This document shows, in pieces, positions 40,392-48,707 of a stretch of DNA of 64,000 bases. Source of the DNA: Paludibacteraceae bacterium (GTDB lineage: Bacteria > Bacteroidota > Bacteroidia > Bacteroidales > Paludibacteraceae); contig JAFTOD010000004.1 in assembly GCA_017451525.1 (NCBI GenBank), positions 1 through 64,000 on the forward strand, in the 5' to 3' direction. The stretch's first letter is position 1. The number at the start of each line of letters is the position of its first letter. Both the position numbers and the translations under genes were made by a program. The notes under the pieces were generated by a model. The model had not been told where the DNA came from. It saw nothing but the letters and a program-made list of their open reading frames with translations, and ran no database searches.

Positions 40392-40944
40392 ACAAACGTG
40401 TATTCTACTAACCGCCTTTGAGCCTTTTGGTGGGGCGGAGACAAATATCACACAATCTATTCTTTCTCTATTGCCTGATTCCTTTGCGGATTGGGCGGTA
40501 GAGAAAGTGTGTTTGCCAGTGAGTTTCAAGCGCGCACCTATCGTATTGCGAGAGGCAATAGCGACCTATTCTCCTGATTTAGTCATCATGCTTGGACAAT
40601 GTCCTGCGGGCGAAAACATCCGTTTGGAGCGCTTTGCTATCAACATTATGGACAGCACAAAAGCTGACAATGATGGCTATATCCCGAACGAAGAAACCAT
40701 TTATGCTTATCAACCACTCGCCTTGCAAACACCACTGCAAATCAAGGAGTTAGTAAATTTTTGTACAGGTAATGTACTGCCTATACAAATATCCAATTCC
40801 GCAGGATTATACGTCTGCAACCGCGTATATTACGAAGCATTGCATCTGCAACAAAATGCACTCTTTGTGCACGTACCGAAAAATATGGATCTAACACTTG
40901 CTCAACAGACAATTGCGCAAATAATGAAAAACCTATTGTATTGA
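40384..40944 (+). CDS. Pyroglutamyl-peptidase I (C15) family protein
   Basis: From ATG 40384 the product has 186 residues. C15 signatures: LLTAFEPFGG (6-15), GQCPAGENIRLERFAINIMD with the catalytic Glu, SNSAGLYVCNRVYYEAL with the nucleophile Cys, and FVHVP with the catalytic His. The enzyme would remove N-terminal pyroglutamate. It is slightly shorter than typical (about 200-220). The 8-bp overlap with the channel gene (ATGCATAA) means it is co-translated with it, although a peptidase is an unexpected companion. Confidence 0.85.
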   Translation: MHKQTCILLTAFEPFGGAETNITQSILSLLPDSFADWAVEKVCLPVSFKRAPIVLREAIATYSPDLVIMLGQCPAGENIRLERFAINIMDSTKADNDGYIPNEETIYAYQPLALQTPLQIKELVNFCTGNVLPIQISNSAGLYVCNRVYYEALHLQQNALFVHVPKNMDLTLAQQTIAQIMKNLLY

Positions 40945-40985
40945 TTTTTTGGGGTAAATATTATATATACGAAAGCTACCGAAAG

Positions 40986-41051
40986 CCCATAGATGTCCCA
41001 CAGATCTCCTATGGTGGTCCCGAAACCTACAACTAAAGTACAACCTGCGTA
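40986..41051. repeat. Six degenerate 11-bp repeats
   Basis: Units CCCATAGATGT, CCCACAGATCT, CCTATGGTGGT, CCCGAAACCTA, CAACTAAAGTA and CAACCTGCGTA follow without gaps from 40986. The first four share a leading CC(C/T); the period is 11 bp throughout. Confidence 0.65.
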
Positions 41052-41127
41052 CTAAATTTCCTCTTAGCTTTTCTTCCACATAGGAATAATTGGGGAAAAG
41101 TATTCTTTGACGTATTGTAGAGAAAAA

Positions 41128-41250
41128 TTACATATCTTCTAAACTTAGAGGTATAAAGTTGACTTCATATCCTCTGAAATGAGATCGGATATGGGCAAAT
41201 CGCTCTTTGGTTGCCTCCATAATCTCCTGATTTCTTCCGTAAAACTTCAT
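41128..41250 (-). pseudogene. Remnant of an ATPase gene (internal deletion)
   Basis: A 40-codon frame begins MKFYGRNQEI, the usual start of Bacteroidota AAA ATPases of the DUF234-associated type. It ends with HFRGYEVNFIPLSLEDM, which resembles the C-terminus of the same family, so several hundred residues between seem to have been lost in frame. A normal -7 box (TATCTTTG, 41309-41302) precedes it. An authentic short gene cannot be excluded. Confidence 0.5.
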
Positions 41251-41301
41251 AGTTGTATAATTTTACAAAATTGTTTTTTACAAATTTGTTAATTTGCGGT
41301 G

Positions 41302-41309
41302 CAAAGATA
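41302..41309 (-). promoter_or_regulatory. -7 box upstream of the ATPase remnant
   Basis: TATCTTTG on the minus strand, 52 bp before the ATG. No convincing -33 box is seen. Confidence 0.5.
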
Positions 41310-41324
41310 CAACTTTTTTTTGAT

Positions 41325-41380
41325 TTTGCGGCTCATTTTGAGCGAAAAAAAACAAAAAAACTTACTTTTTTGAGCCGCAA
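41325..41380. repeat. Inverted repeat near the remnant promoter
   Basis: TTGCGGCTCA (41326-41335) pairs with TGAGCCGCAA (41371-41380), a 10-bp stem with an A/T-rich 35-nt loop. It could end transcription from the YccF gene. Confidence 0.55.
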
Positions 41381-41493
41381 GGGCTAAGTTGCAAGCATTT
41401 GGGCAAAAAAATACGATTTTCTCTATCTTACGCCGAAAATGGTCTGCTAACCAACAGCCATTTCAAGTAACAAACAGCATGTGATTGACTGTC

Positions 41494-41862
41494 TTATACT
41501 ACCTCTTTGCCGAAGGGGATGAGAGAAGCAAGGGCGAGTTTGAAATGTTGCATACCCCATGGGATGCCTACAATAGTGCAGCAGAGGATAAGTCCGAAAG
41601 TGAGATGCGTAAGCGCGATTTCCCACCAGCCAAGTACAATCCACAAGATATTGAAGATTATCTGCAGGCAACCTCCATCGTTGGCAGTTGACACCAACTC
41701 ATGACCAAAAGGCCATAAAGACAATGTGCCAATCTTAAAGAGTTGTACTCCAAAAGGAATACCAATAATGGTGATACACATTATTAGACCTGCCAGCCAA
41801 TACATCAAAGCGGTGATGAATCCGCCACAAATTAGCCAAACGAGATTACCAAGAAGTTTCAT
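41494..41862 (-). CDS. YccF-family inner membrane protein
   Basis: The 122-residue membrane protein consists of two similar YccF domains, each with a Trp-containing first helix and a GIPxGxQ/H-like motif: NLVWLICGGF..GIPFGVQLFKIG and NILWIVLGWWEIAL..GIPWGMQHFKLA. The exact role of the family is unknown. It is monocistronic as far as can be seen. Confidence 0.88.
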   Translation of the reverse strand: MKLLGNLVWLICGGFITALMYWLAGLIMCITIIGIPFGVQLFKIGTLSLWPFGHELVSTANDGGCLQIIFNILWIVLGWWEIALTHLTFGLILCCTIVGIPWGMQHFKLALASLIPFGKEVV

Positions 41863-41925
41863 AAGTGTAAAGAATGTATAATGTTCAAGAGGTTATAAAT
41901 ATTCTAAAGTCTCAAGGTGGAAAAA

Positions 41926-42957
41926 TTATTCGGTTTTGAAGTATTTGGTGTAGTTATCTAAGAAACGTTGTACGGCTTCGGGGAGCGGTCCATAGAACTC
42001 GCCACCAGCAGCATTGGCATGTCCTCCGCCGGCAAAAATCTCCTGCGCAAAGACATTGACAGGGCGATTGCCTTGACTGCGGAAGGAGAGTTTAATCTTG
42101 GTCTTTATTCCGCCATTTTTCGCCATTTCATCGGGAGTTGCTTTGTCTTCACGCATAAAAACAGAGTAGTGAATATCCTTGCTCTGGAGTGGCATATTGA
42201 CAATACCTTCGGCATCGCCTTTTTGGAAATTGAAACGATATAGTTCTTTACGACTCAAGTAAATGAGTGCAGTGTGATGCTCGGGAAAAACACGCATTTT
42301 CTGATAGAGGCAATAGCCTACTAATTTTACACGATCCACCGAGTACTGATTGAAAACAGCATTGTATATGGCATCTTTGTCCGCTCCCGCAGCTATGAGT
42401 TGAGCAATCATTCCATAGATTTGTGGGCGGTTGGAATTATAAGAAAAATTGCCCGTATCGGTCATTAGCCCAGTATAGAGGCAAGTGGCAATGTCAGTAG
42501 ATAGTTGGCAGTTGGCAGTTGACAGCACTTCGTACACCAATTCGCATGTGGATGATGCTTCTGGTACAGAGATCATAGCATCTGCGAAATTAGCAGGGTG
42601 TAGATGGTGGTCAATCATGAGCTTTGGACAAGTGAGCATGAGCATCTTATCGCCCAATGGCCCAATGCGTTTAGGGTCGTTGAAATCGGTACAAATTACA
42701 AGATCAGCTCGCTCAATGAATGCGTCGGACTGGGACGTTTGCGCGTCATATACGAGCACATCGCTTGCCCCAGGCATCCAAGCCAGAAAATCGGGAAAAG
42801 CATTGGGGACGATGACTTGCGCTTGTTTGCCAAGTGACTTAACATAGTGGTACATGCCCAAACTACTACCCATCGCATCGCCATCGGGTGATTGATGGGT
42901 GAAAATAGCAATGTTGGTGGCATTTTGGATATAAGAAAGGATTGTTTTCATAGCCAT
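41926..42957 (-). CDS. DHH-family phosphoesterase, NrnA-like
   Basis: From ATG 42957 the protein has 343 residues. DHH motifs: HQSPDGDAMGS (21-31), CTDFNDPKRIG, the DHH signature IDHHLHP, TGLMTDTGNF, and the DHHA1 motif AGGGHANAAGGEF near the C-terminus. NrnA-type enzymes degrade nanoRNA and 3'-phosphoadenosine 5'-phosphate or linear dinucleotides. A longer frame to 43269 is excluded because the promoter (-7 box 42983-42976) lies inside it. ATG 42951 is an alternative start two codons later. Confidence 0.9.
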   Translation of the reverse strand: MAMKTILSYIQNATNIAIFTHQSPDGDAMGSSLGMYHYVKSLGKQAQVIVPNAFPDFLAWMPGASDVLVYDAQTSQSDAFIERADLVICTDFNDPKRIGPLGDKMLMLTCPKLMIDHHLHPANFADAMISVPEASSTCELVYEVLSTANCQLSTDIATCLYTGLMTDTGNFSYNSNRPQIYGMIAQLIAAGADKDAIYNAVFNQYSVDRVKLVGYCLYQKMRVFPEHHTALIYLSRKELYRFNFQKGDAEGIVNMPLQSKDIHYSVFMREDKATPDEMAKNGGIKTKIKLSFRSQGNRPVNVFAQEIFAGGGHANAAGGEFYGPLPEAVQRFLDNYTKYFKTE

Positions 42958-42975
42958 TTGTACATATTTCGAGTG

Positions 42976-43007
42976 CAAAGGTACGATAAAATTTGCGCAT
43001 CTGCAAA
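42976..43007 (-). promoter_or_regulatory. Promoter of the NrnA-like gene
   Basis: TACCTTTG (42983-42976) with TTTG 20 bp upstream (43007-43004) on the minus strand. Confidence 0.8.
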
Positions 43008-43072
43008 TTTCCAACAAGAAGGGTATGATGGATAGATAAAATCTATCTTTTGTAAAAAAAAGTGTTCGTTTT

Positions 43073-43104
43073 CTTGCATATGTGCAATTTTTGTAGTACC
43101 TTTG
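43073..43104 (+). promoter_or_regulatory. Promoter of the PpiC-GldG operon
   Basis: TTG (43074-43076), a 20-bp spacer and TACCTTTG (43097-43104); divergent from the NrnA-like gene. Confidence 0.8.
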
Positions 43105-43168
43105 CGCGCTATTTATGCCACAAAGTGTGGCAGAGCTACAGCAAAAATAATTAACAAAACATACAACA

Positions 43169-44947
43169 ATGAAAAAAACAATTTTATCAATCGTGTTAGC
43201 AAGTGCAAGCCTATTGGGTATTGCACAAGAGGACAAAGTCCTGATGACCATCAATGGTGAGGACATCATGGCGTCTGAATTCTTGTATATCTACGAGAAG
43301 AACAACCAAGAGACAAGTTTGGAGAAAAAGACCATGGATGAGTACTTGGATTTGTTTGTTAACTTCAAGTTGAAAGTGGTTGAGGCCATGGCTCAAGGTG
43401 TGGACACCACCGAGGCATTTAAGAAGGAGTTGGCAGGCTATCGCGCACAAGCTACCCCTAAATACATGCAAGACGATGAGGCCATTGATAGTTTGGTGGT
43501 GCTGAGCTATAATCGCATGGCAAGAATCCGCAAGGCATCGCATATAGCAGTTCAATGTCCTATGGATGCTGATTCTGCAACCGTGGCTGCGGCTGAGGCG
43601 AAGATCAACGAGTTGCGTGAGCGCGTGACTGTAGGTTTGCCAAAAGAAGTGAAGAAAGGTCGCAAGAAAGTGACAGTGCGTGAGCCAGAGGAGTTTGCAG
43701 AAGTAGCCGTTTTGTACTCGGAGGAACCATCTGCTAAGCAAACCAAAGGTGCGTTGGGTTGGATTCAGCCATTCCGCTATGTCTATTCGTTTGAAGATGC
43801 TGTTTACACCACTCCTGTAGGTGAGGTAACACCAGTGTTCCGCAGTCCTTATGGTTTCCACATTGCGAAAGTAGAAGGCGAGCGCGACTTTGAGGAGGTA
43901 AACGCATCGCATATCATGAAGATGACTCCCATGGGCGATATTCAGCGTATGGCAGATGCCCAAATGGCGATGGATAGTCTGTATCAATTGGCTATTCAAG
44001 ACACTGTGGACTTTGCGGCATTGGCCCAAGCCAATTCAGAGGATCGCGGTTCGGCAGTGCGCGGTGGCGAACTAGGCTGGTTTGGTCGTGGCGCGATGGT
44101 GCAACCATTTGAGGACATCACCTTTGACTTGGAAGTAGGTCAAATAAGCAAGCCATTCCAAACACGCTTCGGTATTCATATTTCGAAGTTGCACGAGAAA
44201 CGTGGCATTCAGCCTTTGGATAGCATGCGTGCTCAAATCTTGCGTCAAGTGCAACGCGACCAACGTATGCAGATTGCAGAGCAGAGCTTTATCGCCAAGA
44301 CACGTGCGGAGTATAACTTGCCTGCTGAAATGAGCGATGCAGATGTAAAAGCCTATGCTGACGCACATCTGGAGGAGAAATATGTGGATTTGCGCAATTT
44401 GGTAAGAGAATATCATGATGGCATCTTGCTATTTGACGTATCACTGCGCGAAGTATGGGACAAGGCAAATCAAGATACAGAGGGATTAGCAGCCTATTTC
44501 AAGGCAAACAAGAAGAACTACACATGGGAAGCTCCACGCTACAAGGGTTGCGTAATCTATGCAAAGAATGAAGTAGCAGCAAAAGCAGCAAAACAAATTG
44601 TAAAGAGCGCACATCCAGACTCAGTGCTTAGCTATCTGAACCAACGTGTGAATGTGGACAGCGTGATGTACGTGCGCGTTGAGCGTGGCATTTGGGAAGC
44701 TGGTAAAAATGCTGCTGTGGATAAATACGGCTTTAAGAATAAAGCAGCAGAGTTCACTCCAAGCGAAGAGTTCCCAATCGTAGTGCCTGTGGGTAAGGTG
44801 ATCAAGAGTCCTCAAGAGTACACCGACGAGCGTGCCAAAGTAACTACTGATTATCAAGATTATTTGGAGAAAGCGTGGGTGGCAAGTTTGCGCGAGAAGT
44901 ATCCTGTAGTAATCAACGAGGAAGTGTGGGCTGAAATAAAGAAATAA
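43169..44947 (+). CDS. Periplasmic PpiC-type peptidyl-prolyl isomerase with two rotamase domains
   Basis: The 592-residue protein has a signal peptide (about 1-19) and a SurA-like N-terminal helical region. Two parvulin domains follow at about 115-235 (KASHIAVQC..GALGWIQPFRY..YGFHIAKVEG) and 245-350 (NASHIMKM..GGELGWFGRGAMV..FGIHISKLHE). A C-terminal region with a degenerate third segment completes it. It likely helps outer-membrane proteins fold in the periplasm. It is the first gene of a long envelope operon, ending 1 bp before the GldG-like gene. Confidence 0.9.
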   Translation: MKKTILSIVLASASLLGIAQEDKVLMTINGEDIMASEFLYIYEKNNQETSLEKKTMDEYLDLFVNFKLKVVEAMAQGVDTTEAFKKELAGYRAQATPKYMQDDEAIDSLVVLSYNRMARIRKASHIAVQCPMDADSATVAAAEAKINELRERVTVGLPKEVKKGRKKVTVREPEEFAEVAVLYSEEPSAKQTKGALGWIQPFRYVYSFEDAVYTTPVGEVTPVFRSPYGFHIAKVEGERDFEEVNASHIMKMTPMGDIQRMADAQMAMDSLYQLAIQDTVDFAALAQANSEDRGSAVRGGELGWFGRGAMVQPFEDITFDLEVGQISKPFQTRFGIHISKLHEKRGIQPLDSMRAQILRQVQRDQRMQIAEQSFIAKTRAEYNLPAEMSDADVKAYADAHLEEKYVDLRNLVREYHDGILLFDVSLREVWDKANQDTEGLAAYFKANKKNYTWEAPRYKGCVIYAKNEVAAKAAKQIVKSAHPDSVLSYLNQRVNVDSVMYVRVERGIWEAGKNAAVDKYGFKNKAAEFTPSEEFPIVVPVGKVIKSPQEYTDERAKVTTDYQDYLEKAWVASLREKYPVVINEEVWAEIKK

Positions 44948-44948
44948 C

Positions 44949-46562
44949 GTGAAGAAAGGGTATTGGATATTGCTATTGGTGGCATTAGCACTCTTGAATG
45001 TGCTGATGAATTATGTGGTTTGTCGTTGGGATATGACCAACGACAAACGCTATAGCATCTCCGAGCCCACAAAAGCACTACTGGAGTCGTTGGATAAGCG
45101 ATTGGAAGTAGAAGTGCTATTGGACGGCGAATTGAACGCTGGCTTTACACGCCTAAAAAAAGCCACCAACGAGATGGTGGAAGAACTGAGTGTATATGCT
45201 GGTGAGGGACTGAAATTACAACCAGCTTCGGAGGCGTCGTTCGAAAAATTGACACCCACCGTTATACATGAGCGTACTCACAAAGGACAAACCGCACAAA
45301 CGACCGTATATCCATATGCTTTGGTGAGATATGACAATAAGATTGCCGTAGTGCACCTGCTGAAGAATCAACGCGGATTGAGCGGAGAGGAAAATCTGAA
45401 TCACAGTATTGAAAATTTAGAATATGCCTTCGTGGAAGCTATTCGCGGTTTGACTCAGACAAAGGTAGAGAAGATTGCCTTTTTGGAGGGACATGGCGAG
45501 TTGGACGAGCGATACGTATATGACTTGACGCAGGCTTTGGCTCAATACTACCAAGTGGATAGAGGAGCTTTAGGACTGCAAACTGGTGTGTTGGATGAAT
45601 ACAAGGTGGTGATTATAGCAGACCCGCAAACTGCTTTCAGCGAAGAGGATAAGTATATATTGGACCAGTACCTCATGCAGGGAGGAAGCATCCTGTGGGT
45701 GGTGAATGGTGTGCAGTTTTCGGACGATTACCTCAGTACGCAGGGTATGACCCCTATTGTGGCATTGGATTTGAATATCAACGACATGCTTTTCCGCTAT
45801 GGGGTTAGGGTGAATCATGGTTTGGTGCAAGACCTGCAATGTTTGCCAGTACCTGTGGATGTATCGCAAGACGCATCGCAACCCAATTGGCAACCTATGC
45901 CGTGGACGTATGCACCATTGTTGCTAACCTCACAGGCTTCACCCATCACACGCTATGTGGCACAAGTAAGCGCTACCATGGCAAGTGCAGTGGACATTGT
46001 GGGAGGTGACGACGGATTGAAGAAAGAGGTACTACTGGCTACATCATCCGCAAGCAAATTGACTGGCGTACCTGCAAAAGTGGATTTGAGTTTGGGCGTG
46101 GATGAAGAGCAGAGTTTTGTACATGCATTCATCCCTGTGGCTGTGAGTGTAGAAGGTGTCTTTGCTTCGCTATATGCTCACCAGCTTCCTCCCGAGAATG
46201 TGGAACTACATGCACCATCGCAGAAACAGAGCAAGGCAACGAAGATGATTGTGGTGGCTGCGGGTAGCGCCATACGCAACGAGTGGCAACAAGGCAAACC
46301 GCTGCCATTAGGCTACGACCGCTACACCCAAATGCAAATGGGCAACCGCGACTTCATGGTGAATGCCGTACTCTATTTGGCTGATGATCAAGGATGGATG
46401 CAGTTACGCCAAAAAAGTTTTACACTCCGCTTGCTGAATGACCAGCGAGCACGTCAAGCACGTGTACAAGCACAAGTGGTAAGTATTGTAATACCATTGG
46501 CGATATTGGCATTGGTGGGCGGTGTGGTGATACTGGTAAGAAGAAAAAAATATGTCAAATAA
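44949..46562 (+). CDS. GldG-like ABC transporter auxiliary protein
   Basis: The 537-residue protein has an N-terminal membrane segment (about 5-22), RWDMTNDKRYSISEPTKALL (the GldG/ABC-type uncharacterised domain signature), FLEGHGE and a C-terminal membrane segment near 510-530 followed by RRKKYVK. The start codon is GTG, one base after the PpiC stop. In gliding bacteroidetes GldG works with GldA and GldF. No gldF is adjacent here, so its partners must lie elsewhere and gliding is not implied. Confidence 0.8.
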   Translation: MKKGYWILLLVALALLNVLMNYVVCRWDMTNDKRYSISEPTKALLESLDKRLEVEVLLDGELNAGFTRLKKATNEMVEELSVYAGEGLKLQPASEASFEKLTPTVIHERTHKGQTAQTTVYPYALVRYDNKIAVVHLLKNQRGLSGEENLNHSIENLEYAFVEAIRGLTQTKVEKIAFLEGHGELDERYVYDLTQALAQYYQVDRGALGLQTGVLDEYKVVIIADPQTAFSEEDKYILDQYLMQGGSILWVVNGVQFSDDYLSTQGMTPIVALDLNINDMLFRYGVRVNHGLVQDLQCLPVPVDVSQDASQPNWQPMPWTYAPLLLTSQASPITRYVAQVSATMASAVDIVGGDDGLKKEVLLATSSASKLTGVPAKVDLSLGVDEEQSFVHAFIPVAVSVEGVFASLYAHQLPPENVELHAPSQKQSKATKMIVVAAGSAIRNEWQQGKPLPLGYDRYTQMQMGNRDFMVNAVLYLADDQGWMQLRQKSFTLRLLNDQRARQARVQAQVVSIVIPLAILALVGGVVILVRRKKYVK

Positions 46563-48024
46563 TCCTACTTTACTTATGCAAAGACTACGCGTTATATACT
46601 TATTCGTGATCATTTTGATGAGCACTGCGGCGTTATCAGCGCAAACAGTATTACCTTATCCGTTGGACACAATAGACGGAAAGGTGTATTATCGCTATAC
46701 GGTGGAACGTAGTATTGGGTTGTACCGTATCAGTAAGAATTTTGGCGTCAGTCAAGAGGAGATATTGCAAGCGAATCCTCATTTGCAACATTCGGGCTTA
46801 CGCTATGATGAGGTGATACTGGTCCCTGCTAAAGGCTTGGAGGTGTCAAGTACTGTGGCAACATCAATCAAAGAAGAGACTTCAGCTCCAACAAAGGTAG
46901 CAGATAAAGGCAAGAAACTAATCATGCCAAGACGCAGATGGCAAGAGGAGAAACAACCCATAGTTGAGATAGACGCTGTGGCTGTGGATAGCATGATGGC
47001 AGAAAATGATACTACCATTGCATTGCGTGATAGCAATGCGATTCGATTGGCTATGCTACTACCTTTGCAGACCGATGCGCTGAAACGTGATAAGAACATC
47101 GATCGCTTTTATGACTACTATGCAGGTGCTCTAATAGCCATCAATGAGGTGCAAGCGGCAGGACAGGCAATAGAAGTGTTTACTTATGATGTGGGTAAAA
47201 CAGCTCAGAAAACCTGCCAACTGCTCAATGATAGCACATGGACCCAAGTGGATGCTATCATAGGTCCTGCCTATACGCAACAAGTGGCTGCGGCATCCAT
47301 ATTTGCCCAACAAGATAGCACGTGGTTGTTGGTGCCTTTCTTGTCGAATGTAGCAGATCTTGAGCACAATCCATATCTTCTGCAATTTAATCCATCGGAA
47401 ACCGCTGAAGCTGATACATTGGCGAAGTATTTGGCGCAATACGGCGATAGCGTTAATTGCGTATTGATAGAAACCAAAGCAGGCGACGTGATTCCATCGG
47501 GTATTGAGGCGTTGCATCAAGCGTTGAAGACGTATCATGTACCGACATCCACTATTTCACTGACTGCCATACTGACTGACTCGTTGGATGGAGCTTTCAA
47601 AGCAGGTATTGAGAATGTTGTGATATTCAACACCGAAAAATTTAGCAATTTGCAAGCAGTGATGCCTCACTTGATTCAAGGACATTCTGCTTATCCAATA
47701 ACATTACTCTCGCGCTATTCATGGCAAAATGAAAAAATCATACTGCCACAACTATATACCACAATCTTTAGCGATTCGATTAGCGTGACAGATGCATATG
47801 AAGAAATATGGCAACAATATTTCAATCATACACTATCTTCAACGCAACCACGTTACGACCTATTAGGATACGACCAAACACGCCACTTGCTGCAACTATT
47901 GCAAACTTCGACTGATACCATCAATACGCAAGTATGGCATGGCATACAATCGGATATTCAATACCAACAATTGAATCCAGAAGGAGGATACGAAAATCAA
48001 CAAATTCATATTATCCGTAAATGA
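46552..48024 (+). CDS. LysM and periplasmic-binding-protein-like protein
   Basis: The 490-residue protein has a signal peptide (starting most naturally at Met9, ATG 46576), one LysM peptidoglycan-binding domain at about 47-92 (YRISKNFGVSQEEILQANPH) and a type I periplasmic-binding fold (about 165-485; IRLAMLLPLQTD, AIIGPAYTQQVAAAS, LLGYDQTRHLL). ATG 46552 overlaps the GldG stop by 11 bp. It may attach to the cell wall and bind a small ligand or act structurally. The family occurs next to lytic or division genes in Bacteroidota. Confidence 0.82.
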   Translation: MSNNPTLLMQRLRVIYLFVIILMSTAALSAQTVLPYPLDTIDGKVYYRYTVERSIGLYRISKNFGVSQEEILQANPHLQHSGLRYDEVILVPAKGLEVSSTVATSIKEETSAPTKVADKGKKLIMPRRRWQEEKQPIVEIDAVAVDSMMAENDTTIALRDSNAIRLAMLLPLQTDALKRDKNIDRFYDYYAGALIAINEVQAAGQAIEVFTYDVGKTAQKTCQLLNDSTWTQVDAIIGPAYTQQVAAASIFAQQDSTWLLVPFLSNVADLEHNPYLLQFNPSETAEADTLAKYLAQYGDSVNCVLIETKAGDVIPSGIEALHQALKTYHVPTSTISLTAILTDSLDGAFKAGIENVVIFNTEKFSNLQAVMPHLIQGHSAYPITLLSRYSWQNEKIILPQLYTTIFSDSISVTDAYEEIWQQYFNHTLSSTQPRYDLLGYDQTRHLLQLLQTSTDTINTQVWHGIQSDIQYQQLNPEGGYENQQIHIIRK

Positions 48025-48680
48025 AACATAGTCGCTACATATTCGTTTTGATTATGCTCGTCGTGAGTGGAAGTATGATAGCGCAGCCCCGCTTGCGTCG
48101 CCCTGAGATATACATAGGTGGGCATGTGGGAGTGATGGCTTCTTCGATGCTCTTCAAACCAACCGTTCAAGCGATTGATATAGCGCAATCTCCATTGAGC
48201 TTGAATGGTGGATTGATGTTTCGCTATGCAGGGCACAAAGTGTGTGCTATACAAGTGGAGGCAAATTACATGCAACGAGGATGGCGAGAAGTAGGCGAAG
48301 GATATGACTATCGTCGTCAATTGGAGTATATTGAAGTACCATTGCTGATGCATCTTTACTTTGGCAGAAAGCATTTTAGAGGATTTCTCAATCTGGGGCC
48401 ACAAATTGGCTATTGCTTCCGCGATACGGATTATGGTATCAAAGATACTTCCCAATCGCACCAATACATCCCTATTCAACACCCATTCGATTGGGGGTTA
48501 GCGGGAGGTTTAGGAATCTACTACCGCACCAATAAAATAGGATTGTTCCAATTGGAGGCACGATTCAATTATAGCTTTGGTAGCATCTTCGACAACCAAA
48601 AAACAGACCATTTTGAATTTGCCAATCCTATCAACTTGAGCATCAATTTTGCTTACTTGTGGGAAATTAAAGTCAAATAA
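48021..48680 (+). CDS. Outer-membrane beta-barrel protein (PorT-like)
   Basis: The 219-residue protein has a signal peptide (about 1-21) and alternating beta strands typical of an eight-strand barrel (IYIGGHVGVMASSMLF, LEYIEVPLLMHLYF, FNLGPQIGYCF-like). It ends SINFAYLWEIKVK. PorT-type proteins occur in Bacteroidota outer membranes, some with secretion roles. Its ATG overlaps the previous stop (ATGA). It precedes parA by 27 bp. Confidence 0.78.
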   Translation: MKHSRYIFVLIMLVVSGSMIAQPRLRRPEIYIGGHVGVMASSMLFKPTVQAIDIAQSPLSLNGGLMFRYAGHKVCAIQVEANYMQRGWREVGEGYDYRRQLEYIEVPLLMHLYFGRKHFRGFLNLGPQIGYCFRDTDYGIKDTSQSHQYIPIQHPFDWGLAGGLGIYYRTNKIGLFQLEARFNYSFGSIFDNQKTDHFEFANPINLSINFAYLWEIKVK

Positions 48681-48707
48681 CGCAAACAAAGGAAAACCTA
48701 AAAACAT

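Larger units (their letters stand above)
40945..41493. other. Intergenic region with 11-bp repeats and a gene remnant
   Basis: Apart from the remnant at 41128-41250, its promoter and the inverted repeat at 41325-41380, I see no gene here. The part next to the peptidase gene holds the 11-bp periodic array at 40986-41051; 41381-41493 holds nothing recognisable. Confidence 0.55.

Noticed and set aside
44949-46562. Evidence of gliding motility or type IX secretion
   Set aside because: A GldG-like protein alone is widespread in non-gliding Bacteroidota; no gldF, gldK-N or other secretion genes are in the window.
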